Assembly: GCF_039540375.1 (NCBI RefSeq)
Contig: NZ_BAABEX010000015.1
Coordinates: forward strand, 1 to 7,017
From: Acidovorax_G lacteus
GTDB taxonomy: Bacteria; Pseudomonadota; Gammaproteobacteria; Burkholderiales; Burkholderiaceae_C
Length of the DNA stretch: 7,017 nt
Reading direction: 5' to 3'
A program made the position numbers and the translations under genes. Below, piece after piece: positions 1 through 4,780 of the stretch; position 1 is the first letter of the stretch, and the number at the start of each line of letters is the position of its first letter. The notes under the pieces are model-generated. The model worked only from the letters and a program-made list of their open reading frames with translations, did not search any database and was not told where the DNA came from.

Positions 1-1
1 A

Positions 2-51
2 TGGTCGGAGCGGCGGGATTCGAACTCGCGACCCTCTGCTCCCAAAGCAGA
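2..51 (-). tRNA. 3' half of tRNA-Pro (anticodon TGG), probable attachment site
   Basis: Read on the minus strand, this stretch gives a complete anticodon arm (stem TCTGC/GCAGA, loop TTTGGGA, anticodon TGG for proline), a variable loop, a T arm with TTCGAAT, the 3' acceptor strand CGCTCCG, A73 and an encoded CCA ending at position 2. The 5' acceptor strand and D arm are missing: to the right of position 51 the sequence has no tRNA character. The T stem GCGAG/CCCGC has one A-C mismatch, so the copy looks diverged. A lone 3' half is what tRNA-directed integrases leave at the end of an element far from the intact tRNA. I infer this is att sequence, with the chromosome to the left and the element to the right. 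An intact tRNA-Pro beside an integrase would then lie outside the window on the right. Confidence 0.85.
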
Positions 52-52
52 A

Positions 53-70
53 GCAAAAACCTGCAAAAAC
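53..70. repeat. Two direct repeats GCAAAAAC, 10-bp period
   Basis: GCAAAAAC occurs at 53-60 and again at 63-70, directly beside the tRNA fragment on the element side. The spacing is one helical turn. Short phased direct repeats next to an attachment core are typical of arm-type integrase or excisionase binding sites. That role is inference from position and spacing only. Confidence 0.4.
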
Positions 71-88
71 AACATCTTAGCCGCCTAT

Positions 89-151
89 CGTCTAACGCCA
101 GAGGCTGAGAAATGCCAATTTCTCAGAGGGGGCGGCCGGGTTTGTTAGACG
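89..151. repeat. Nested inverted repeat, attC-like outer arms
   Basis: Outer arms CGTCTAAC (89-96) and GTTAGACG (144-151) are perfect inverted complements. Inside lies a second perfect 9-bp hairpin, CTGAGAAAT/ATTTCTCAG with loop GCCA (105-126). The outer arms fit the integron attC core consensus (RYYYAAC at 90-96, GTTRRRY at 144-150), and the 61-bp length is in the attC range. However, the spacers between arms and inner hairpin are unequal (8 and 17 nt), and no L box with its own AAC/GTT half-core is visible. The structure is certain; the attC identity is doubtful. There is no T-run, so it is not an obvious terminator. Confidence 0.6.
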
Positions 152-188
152 GCTTTTCCCCGAGCCAACCTGCTCATACGGCCGGGCT

Positions 189-194
189 TATACT
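189..194 (+). promoter_or_regulatory. Candidate -10 element of the umuD promoter
   Basis: TATACT (189-194) resembles the sigma-70 -10 hexamer and overlaps the left half of the SOS box, as expected for a LexA-repressed promoter. No good -35 hexamer is found at 16-18 bp upstream. Transcription from this element would begin close to 201, at the umuD start codon itself. Confidence 0.4.
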
Positions 195-210
195 GTATGA
201 ATGAACAGTA
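191..210. promoter_or_regulatory. SOS box (LexA operator) of the umuDC-nuclease operon
   Basis: TACTGTATGAATGAACAGTA matches the proteobacterial LexA consensus TACTGT-N8-ACAGTA in both half-sites. It lies immediately upstream of and across the first codons of umuD: the ATG at 201 is inside the operator. Known biology of umuDC operons supports LexA repression with release when RecA is activated by DNA damage. The unusual part is the overlap with the coding start, which leaves no room for a Shine-Dalgarno sequence. Confidence 0.9.
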
Positions 211-647
211 TTTTTCAAAGCTGTTCGCCCGTCCCGGCGGACATTGACGCGCCTGCTCTGGCACTGCCCATGGCGCGCGTGGCTGTGCCGGCCGGGTTCC
301 CGTCGCCAGCTGACGATTTCGTGGTGGAGCGGCTGGACGTGATGAAGCTGCTGGTGCGCCATCCACAGTCCACCTTCTACTGGCGCGTGAAGGGCGACTC
401 CATGCGCGAGGCGGGTATCCATGATGGCTCCATCGTCGCGGTGGATCGCGCAGTGCGACCGCGCAGTGGCCATGTCGTGCTGGCCGTGGTCGATACCGAG
501 TGCACGGTGAAGTACCTGCACGAGCGAGCCGGCCGCGTACGACTGCGCGCCGCCAACCCCACCTACCCGGACATCGTGCCCCGTGACGGCCAGACCATCG
601 AGGTGTGGGGCGTGGTCAGAGGCGTTGTCCAGATCTTTGCTGTCTGA
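201..647 (+). CDS. umuD: UmuD-like self-cleaving subunit of error-prone polymerase V
   Basis: A 148-residue S24-family protein (LexA/UmuD type). In E. coli, the RecA-ssDNA filament triggers UmuD self-cleavage, and UmuD'2 joins UmuC to form DNA polymerase V for translesion synthesis. The cleavage site is Ala31-Gly32 within PAGFPSP, followed by the nucleophile Ser67 in KGDSM and the general base Lys104 in CTVKYL. The Ser-Lys spacing of 37 equals that of E. coli UmuD (60 and 97). The N-terminal arm is about 7 residues longer than in E. coli. A TGA codon at 198-200, in frame, blocks any earlier start. ATG 201 has no Shine-Dalgarno and sits inside the SOS box, so it is leaderless or nearly so. The next ATG, at 270, would leave only eight residues before the cleavage bond. 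It is followed 20 nt later by umuC. A LexA/CI-type repressor is excluded because no DNA-binding domain precedes the cleavage site. Confidence 0.93.
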   Translation: MNSIFQSCSPVPADIDAPALALPMARVAVPAGFPSPADDFVVERLDVMKLLVRHPQSTFYWRVKGDSMREAGIHDGSIVAVDRAVRPRSGHVVLAVVDTECTVKYLHERAGRVRLRAANPTYPDIVPRDGQTIEVWGVVRGVVQIFAV

Positions 648-655
648 ACGCATGC

Positions 656-662
656 GGGAGAG
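656..662 (+). promoter_or_regulatory. Shine-Dalgarno fixing the GTG start of umuC
   Basis: GGGAGAG ends 5 nt before the GTG at 668. It selects this GTG over the upstream in-frame ATG at 605, which lies inside umuD and would add 21 residues with no counterpart in the family. Confidence 0.7.
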
Positions 663-667
663 CGGCT

Positions 668-1969
668 GTGTTTGCGCTGGTGGACGGCAACAACTTTTAT
701 GTGTCGTGCGAGCGGGTGTTCCGTCCGGCGCTGCGCGACCGCCCGGTGGTCGTGCTGTCGAACAACGATGGCTGCGCCATCGCCCGTAGCAATGAGGCCA
801 AGGCCTTGGGGATCGCCATGGGCGCGCCGTTGTTCCAGATCCGCCACTTCGAGGAAACCCATGGCCTTGTGGCGCTCAGCGCCAACTTCACGCTCTACGG
901 CGACATGAGCGACCGCATGATGAGCTTGGTAGCTGGCCTAGGCCCGCAGCAGGAGGTGTACTCGATTGACGAGTCCTTTGTGGGCTTGGCCGGCGTGCGC
1001 GGCGACCTCACGCGCCGCGGGCGCGCCATCCGCGAGCGCATTGAGCGCTGGATCGGCATCCCCTGTGGCGTGGGCATCGGGCAGACGAAGACATTGGCCA
1101 AGTTGGCCAACCACGTCGCCAAGACCGCGGAGCGCAAGCCGGGCAGCTACCCGGCTGAACTGGCCCAGGTGTGCAACTTGGCCGCGCTGCCCCGGGAAGC
1201 GTTCGAGGAAGTGCTCGCCCGGACGGAGGTGGGTGAGGTCTGGGGCGTGGGCCGTCGCATCGCCAAGCAGTTGCACGATGGCGGCGTGCACACGGTGCTG
1301 GATCTCGCGCGGCTGGACCCGGCCACCGTGCGGCGCCGCTGGAGCGTGGTGCTTGAGCGCACGGTGCGCGAGCTGCAGGGCCTGCCGTGCATCGACCTGG
1401 AGGATGCACCGGCACCGAAGAAGGAGATCGCCTGTACGCGCTCCTTCGGTCAGGCGGTGACGGACCTGGAGCCACTGGAGCAGGCCGTCAGCGAGTTCGC
1501 CAGCCGTGCTGCGGAAAAGCTCCGCCGCCAGGGCAGCCTAGCCGGGCAGGTGCTGGTGTTTGCCCACACCAGCCCCTTCCGGCCGCCGCCACACATGCAC
1601 AAGAGCGTGGTGGTGCCGCTGCGCCGGCCCACGGCCGACACGCGGCTGCTGGTGGACGCTGCGCTGTCGGGCATCCGGCGCGTGTACGAACCGGGCTACC
1701 GGCTGGCCAAGGCCGGCGTGATGCTGCTGGACCTGTCGGATGCCCAGGCGCACCAGGCCGAGCTGGATCTAGACGCCGATGAAGCCAGGGACCGCAGTAG
1801 GCTCATGCAGGCCATGGACAAGATCAACGGGCGGTACGGGAAGGGCACGCTGCACGTAGGCAGCACCGGTGCCACTGTGCGCGCCGGCCGCGAGTGGGAG
1901 ATGCGCCAGGAGCGCCGTACGCCGCAGTACACCACCCGATGGGATGATGTGCCGATTGCACGGGCATAG
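668..1969 (+). CDS. umuC: UmuC-like Y-family DNA polymerase (Pol V catalytic subunit)
   Basis: A 433-residue translesion polymerase, close to the 422 residues of E. coli UmuC. It copies past DNA lesions with low fidelity as part of UmuD'2C. From GTG 668 the protein opens with FALVDGNNFYVSCERVFRP, the Y-family motif with metal ligand Asp6. Asp101-Glu102 follow in YSIDES, at the same positions as in E. coli UmuC. Further on are GVGIGQTKTLAKLANHVAK, the helix-hairpin-helix region around residues 190-225, the little-finger domain, and a UmuC-specific C-terminal tail (DUF4113 type) ending in YTTRWDDVP. A clamp-binding motif is expected where E. coli has QLNLF. Here it reads QAELDL (residues 363-368), which keeps Gln and Leu but lacks the aromatic residue. 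The gene sits 20 nt after umuD and 4 nt before the nuclease gene, so the three are very likely co-transcribed from the SOS promoter. Confidence 0.95.
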   Translation: MFALVDGNNFYVSCERVFRPALRDRPVVVLSNNDGCAIARSNEAKALGIAMGAPLFQIRHFEETHGLVALSANFTLYGDMSDRMMSLVAGLGPQQEVYSIDESFVGLAGVRGDLTRRGRAIRERIERWIGIPCGVGIGQTKTLAKLANHVAKTAERKPGSYPAELAQVCNLAALPREAFEEVLARTEVGEVWGVGRRIAKQLHDGGVHTVLDLARLDPATVRRRWSVVLERTVRELQGLPCIDLEDAPAPKKEIACTRSFGQAVTDLEPLEQAVSEFASRAAEKLRRQGSLAGQVLVFAHTSPFRPPPHMHKSVVVPLRRPTADTRLLVDAALSGIRRVYEPGYRLAKAGVMLLDLSDAQAHQAELDLDADEARDRSRLMQAMDKINGRYGKGTLHVGSTGATVRAGREWEMRQERRTPQYTTRWDDVPIARA

Positions 1970-1973
1970 GACG

Positions 1974-2465
1974 ATGAAGAAACAGATTGCACTGCTGATG
2001 TTGGCCGCCGGGCTGGTTACCGGCGCTCAAGCCGAAACGCTCCGCGGCGTGGTCATCGGCGTGACGGATGGCGACACCGTGAAGGTGCTGACCGAGGACA
2101 TGCAAACGGTCACCGTGCGGGTGGCGGGGATCGATGCGCCCGAGAAAGACCAGCCGTTCGGCAGCCGGTCAAAGTGGAGCCTGAGCGCCTGCGCTTACGG
2201 GCGCGCCGCCGAGATCGAGGGCGGCAAGCGCGACCGCTACGGGCGGACGGTCGGCAAGGTGATCGTGTCAGGTGCGGACTGTGGGCTCAGGCAGATCGAG
2301 GCCGGAATGGCTTGGCACTATAAGGCGTATCAAAGGGAACAGAGCGTTGGCGATCGCCAGATGTACAGCATCGCCGAGGGCGACGCCCGAGAGGCAGGTC
2401 GGGGCCTTTGGGGCCAGCATGCGGAGGCCCCCTGGGAATGGCGAAAGGGCCGCAGCCAGAAGTGA
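1974..2465 (+). CDS. Exported thermonuclease (staphylococcal nuclease-like)
   Basis: A 163-residue SNase-domain protein (PF00565 type), predicted to cut DNA or RNA in a calcium-dependent way outside the cytoplasm. Residues 1-20 form a typical Sec signal peptide: Lys2-Lys3, a hydrophobic core, then AQA before Glu21. Motifs in order are TDGDTVKV (metal-binding Asp32/Asp34), VRVAGIDAPE (Arg49 and Glu57, equivalent to SNase Arg35 and Glu43) and DRYGR (Arg91, equivalent to Arg87). The C-terminal GLWG and PWEWRKG are common in proteobacterial members. Cys73 and Cys103 could pair in the periplasm. I chose ATG 1974 because the signal peptide starts there. An upstream in-frame ATG at 1869 lies inside umuC. 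The AGGA of the ribosome binding site overlaps the umuC stop codon, implying translational coupling and hence SOS control. The catalytic set is complete, so the enzyme is probably active. Confidence 0.92.
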   Translation: MKKQIALLMLAAGLVTGAQAETLRGVVIGVTDGDTVKVLTEDMQTVTVRVAGIDAPEKDQPFGSRSKWSLSACAYGRAAEIEGGKRDRYGRTVGKVIVSGADCGLRQIEAGMAWHYKAYQREQSVGDRQMYSIAEGDAREAGRGLWGQHAEAPWEWRKGRSQK

Positions 2466-2492
2466 GTAGATCGATACACGACCGTTTTTTAC

Positions 2493-2520
2493 TGGACAAC
2501 CGCACCCTGACTCACAGAAT
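2493..2520 (+). promoter_or_regulatory. Candidate promoter for the small exported protein gene
   Basis: In the 88-bp gap after the nuclease gene, TGGACA (2493-2498; 5 of 6 to TTGACA) and CAGAAT (2515-2520; 4 of 6 to TATAAT) are separated by 16 bp. This would start transcription near 2527, 27 nt before the TTG start codon. The -10 is weak, and no terminator separates this gene from the nuclease gene, so readthrough from the SOS operon remains possible. Confidence 0.3.
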
Positions 2521-2553
2521 TACGAAAATCACAACCCGCAACAGGAGAACCAC

Positions 2554-2997
2554 TTGAAGAAGACTGCCATCGCCGCCGTCATTGCCTTGTCCGCAACAGC
2601 CGCCAGTGCATCCGGCCCCTATGACGGCATCTACGTTGACGCGACCAACTCCAACAACTACGTCTCGGTGCTGACCAACGGCGATCGGATTGTCGTGACG
2701 CAGTACGAGATCATCCCTGCATCCAACATCTTCTTCAGCACGCAGATCGGCACGGTGTACCCCCGCCAGGTAAACACCTGGCAGCTGCTGCAGGGCAATA
2801 TCAGCGGCAATATCGCCAATCTGAGCGGGCAACTGGCGTTCAATCAGTGCAACGTGCGGATCACTGTGAATTTCACCGGAACGAGCTTCACGGCAAACAC
2901 TACGAGCGCCAGCTCGTCCGGCGCAGCCTACTCTTCCACGATCAACTGCGCAGGCCTTTTCAACCTCAACCCACTGCGCTTCAACAAGATCTTTTAA
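2554..2997 (+). CDS. Small exported protein of unknown function, TTG start
   Basis: A 147-residue protein I do not recognise. It starts with TTG, supported by AGGAG at 2543-2547 with 6-nt spacing and by a clear signal peptide (Lys2-Lys3, hydrophobic residues 5-17, ASA before Ser20). No earlier start would leave the signal peptide at the N-terminus. The mature part of about 128 residues is rich in Asn, Ser, Thr and alternating hydrophobic residues. This suggests a beta-strand fold. It has exactly two cysteines (Cys99, Cys132), which could form one disulfide in the periplasm. There is no lipobox and no C-terminal anchor. Its base composition is visibly less GC-rich than that of the flanking genes, consistent with recent acquisition. 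It lies between the SOS operon and a strong terminator, as phage moron genes often do. Host surface modification or exclusion of other phages is possible but unproven. Confidence 0.8.
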   Translation: MKKTAIAAVIALSATAASASGPYDGIYVDATNSNNYVSVLTNGDRIVVTQYEIIPASNIFFSTQIGTVYPRQVNTWQLLQGNISGNIANLSGQLAFNQCNVRITVNFTGTSFTANTTSASSSGAAYSSTINCAGLFNLNPLRFNKIF

Positions 2998-3020
2998 ACA
3001 ACAGACAACACCGCACTGGA

Positions 3021-3044
3021 AGCCCGCCCCGCGCGGGCTTTTTT
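3021..3044 (+). terminator. Rho-independent terminator ending the rightward block
   Basis: Perfect 7-bp stem AGCCCGC/GCGGGCT (3021-3027 and 3033-3039) with a 5-nt loop, followed by a run of six T (3039-3044). It lies 23 nt after the stop of the exported protein gene and just before the end of the convergent late operon. On the minus strand the stem is not followed by a T-run, so it should act mainly on rightward transcription. Confidence 0.9.
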
Positions 3045-3051
3045 ACGTCCG

Positions 3052-3234
3052 TCAGTCAATCCGAGGCAGCGGTCCATCGTCATTGCGCGGCTCTGCCACG
3101 CGCTCAGCACGCTCGTGGATCTGGCGCTGGGCTTCGCGCTCATCGCGGCGGCGGCGGGCCTGCAGCTGGTGGGGGCTGCGGGCGCCGCCGCGGGCGGTGG
3201 GCTGGCCTGCGGCTTGGGCGGGTGCCTGGCGCAT
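3052..3234 (-). CDS. Small arginine-rich protein, last gene of the late operon
   Basis: A 60-residue protein I do not recognise. Its ATG (3234-3232) overlaps the TGA of the upstream holin-like gene by one base (TGATG), which argues for coupled translation and so for a real gene. The Shine-Dalgarno is weak (G-rich sequence only). Residues 27-50 are highly charged (RRRRDEREAQRQIHERAER) and probably helical. There is no signal peptide, lipobox or membrane segment, so it does not look like an Rz or Rz1 spanin subunit despite its place after the lysis genes. It stops 8 bp from the T-run of the convergent terminator. The main doubt is that small GC-rich frames of this kind can arise by chance. Confidence 0.5.
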   Translation of the reverse strand: MRQAPAQAAGQPTARGGARSPHQLQARRRRDEREAQRQIHERAERVAEPRNDDGPLPRID

Positions 3235-3758
3235 CACTGCCCGCCCGGGGTGCGGTTGCGGCTGGTGGTCTGGCCGAAGTAGTAGCCGATGAGGCCGCCC
3301 AGCACCAGGCTCATCACGCCATTGGCGATGGCGCTGCGCACATCGTCGGAAAACGGCGTGCCCCACCAGCCCACCACGCTGCCGACCACGGCGTACACGA
3401 GCGGCAGCAGGGCCAGGGCAATCCACAGACTGGGGCTGTTCCACGGGCGGGCCGGGCCTGCGGCAAACGCTTGGTCGGCGGCGCGGGCGGCCTGCAGGCC
3501 GCCGCCCACCTCGGTCAGCTCGAACCACTTGGCCTCGATGGCGGCGCGCACGGCCTGGGCGGCGTCGGGGTTGGCCTGCACCTGCTCCAGCAGGTCCTGC
3601 TCATTCTTGGCCTGGATGGCGGCTTTGGCGGCGTCCACCACGATCTGGGCGGCCTTGATGTTGCGCTCGCTGGTGGCGCTGCCGCTTGCAAACAGGGTGC
3701 CGAGCTTGGGCACTAGGTCGATCAGGCTGGGCAGCACGGCGGCGATGAAGGGGGGCAT
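3234..3758 (-). CDS. Holin-like phage membrane protein, in frame with the endolysin
   Basis: A 174-residue protein read from an internal ATG at 3758. AGGAG is placed 6 nt upstream, as good as any ribosome binding site in the operon. The N-terminal half is a mostly helical soluble region (residues 1-105, with KNEQDLLEQVQ and the Trp-containing IEAKWFELTEVGGG). Two membrane segments follow, at about 108-132 and 143-163, then a short polar tail (QTTSRNRTPGGQ). Size, layout and place after the endolysin suit a holin or lysis accessory membrane protein. I cannot assign a family with certainty. There is no stop codon between the endolysin and this protein, so the same residues are also the C-terminus of a possible 416-residue fusion. 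Confidence 0.7.
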   Translation of the reverse strand: MPPFIAAVLPSLIDLVPKLGTLFASGSATSERNIKAAQIVVDAAKAAIQAKNEQDLLEQVQANPDAAQAVRAAIEAKWFELTEVGGGLQAARAADQAFAAGPARPWNSPSLWIALALLPLVYAVVGSVVGWWGTPFSDDVRSAIANGVMSLVLGGLIGYYFGQTTSRNRTPGGQ

Positions 3759-4484
3759 GGGTGGCTCCTGGCGGGGGGTGGTGTCTGCGGCCAGCGCGGC
3801 CGGGCTGATGAAGTCGCCCAGGCGCTGCAGCAGCGGTGCACGGGCTGGCGTGGCGCTGGGCTGGTTGGTGTGCACATAGGGGGTGGAGAGGTCTTGCACG
3901 GGCACATCGGGCGCGGGGCCTGCCAGCAGCACGCGCAGGCGGTCCCAGCGGGCAACGCGGTCGGCGTGACCGTTGATGCCGCCGTTGATGCTGCGCGTGA
4001 TCTGCAGGAAGGCCTCGGGCGTGTCTTGGTCGGCCAGGGTGTTGAGGCCCTTGTCGTCCCAGTAGTCGGCGGCGCTGGTGGCGGCCCACTCGTCGGCGGC
4101 CAGCAGATCGGGCTGGGCCTCGAAGTCGGGCACATCGGGCCCAAGGCGTGCGCGCAGGCGGTCGCGCACGCGGGCGTGGTTGTAGCGGCCGGTGGTCTGG
4201 ATCAGGCCGTGGCCCTTGTACCGCGCACCGTCGCCCGGCTGGGTGTTGCCCAGGTCTGCCCGGCCCTCATAGCGCTGCTGCGCGGGCGTGGGCCCCCAGA
4301 TTTCGGTGGTGTAGCGAAAGCCGCCGCTCTCGTGCCCGATCTGTGCAAGGAAGGCGGCCAGCCGCGCTGGCGTGTCGATGCCGTACAGCCCGCAGGCCGC
4401 GCGCACATGCGGCAGCCAGCGCTGGGCCAGGGCCTCGGTGGCGCCTGCGGCGCGCAGCAGGTGGGGGGTGATGAGCTGGGTCAT
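3234..4484 (-). CDS. GH19 endolysin, open frame continuing into holin-like domain
   Basis: From ATG 4484 (AGGAG 8 nt upstream, ATGA overlap with the previous gene) the frame runs 416 residues. Residues 1 to about 215 form a glycoside hydrolase family 19 (chitinase-like) domain, which in phages cuts the glycan strands of peptidoglycan. GHESGGF carries the likely acid Glu52; TTEIWGP carries Glu61, the likely second acid. YKGHGLIQTTGRYNH (residues 89-103) and RSINGGINGHADR are family hallmarks. A Pro/Ala-rich linker follows. It then reaches Met243, the internal start of the holin-like protein, with no stop. GH19 endolysins normally end about here, near 210-240 residues. There is no signal peptide, so export depends on a holin. 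The product may be a true fusion anchored at the membrane, or a mutation may have removed the stop. GH19 identity is firm; the fusion reading is literal from the sequence, but its expression is unproven. Confidence 0.85.
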   Translation of the reverse strand: MTQLITPHLLRAAGATEALAQRWLPHVRAACGLYGIDTPARLAAFLAQIGHESGGFRYTTEIWGPTPAQQRYEGRADLGNTQPGDGARYKGHGLIQTTGRYNHARVRDRLRARLGPDVPDFEAQPDLLAADEWAATSAADYWDDKGLNTLADQDTPEAFLQITRSINGGINGHADRVARWDRLRVLLAGPAPDVPVQDLSTPYVHTNQPSATPARAPLLQRLGDFISPAALAADTTPRQEPPMPPFIAAVLPSLIDLVPKLGTLFASGSATSERNIKAAQIVVDAAKAAIQAKNEQDLLEQVQANPDAAQAVRAAIEAKWFELTEVGGGLQAARAADQAFAAGPARPWNSPSLWIALALLPLVYAVVGSVVGWWGTPFSDDVRSAIANGVMSLVLGGLIGYYFGQTTSRNRTPGGQ

Positions 4485-4780
4485 GTGCGCGGCTCCTGCT
4501 CGGGCGTGGTGTTGCAGAACTGGGCGGGCGCGCCCCGGCGCCAGTACACGGACGTGACCCACTGCACCAGCACCACGGCGGCGGCCAGCGCTACGCCAAA
4601 CCATGCCAGCGGCCAGCCCGCCACAGGCCAGGCCATGCCCAAGGCGGCCACGCTGCCCAGCACCCAGAAGGCGAAGCGGATCTGCGGGCGGGTGTTGTGG
4701 TCGGTGCGCACAAAGCGGCAGAACACCGACACGAACAGCAGCAGGCACACTAACTCGTGCGCGATCAGCAGAGCGCTCAT
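4481..4780 (-). CDS. Small three-span membrane protein, putative holin
   Basis: A 99-residue protein with three hydrophobic segments at about 2-23, 34-54 and 58-80, joined by a short polar turn (RTDHNTRPQIR) and followed by a hydrophilic tail (RRGAPAQFCNTTPEQEPRT). The layout matches small three-span phage holins, which form lesions in the inner membrane that let the endolysin reach the wall. It resembles the putative 3TM holin family placed beside endolysins in tailed phages, though I cannot confirm the family from sequence alone. ATG 4780 has GGAGGG 8 nt upstream. Both ends overlap neighbours by ATGA, with the previous holin-like gene at 4777-4780 and with the endolysin at 4481-4484, so translation is coupled with the endolysin. 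Whether this or its neighbour is the holin, with the other an antiholin, cannot be decided. Confidence 0.8.
   Translation of the reverse strand: MSALLIAHELVCLLLFVSVFCRFVRTDHNTRPQIRFAFWVLGSVAALGMAWPVAGWPLAWFGVALAAAVVLVQWVTSVYWRRGAPAQFCNTTPEQEPRT

Noticed and set aside
105..126. Hairpin as a rho-independent terminator
   Set aside because: The 9-bp stem is A/T-rich at its loop end, and no T-run follows it on either strand.
605..667. Longer umuC starting at ATG 605
   Set aside because: The extra 21 residues lie inside umuD and do not match the family. GTG 668 has a good Shine-Dalgarno and gives the normal UmuC N-terminus.
1869..1973. Longer nuclease starting at ATG 1869
   Set aside because: It would bury the signal peptide and overlap umuC by 101 nt. 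ATG 1974 gives a proper Sec signal at the N-terminus.
2847..3716. Plus-strand open frame of 289 codons across the terminator
   Set aside because: It runs through a strong terminator and overlaps the exported protein gene in another frame and the holin-like gene on the opposite strand. The product is low-complexity Gly/Ala/Arg.
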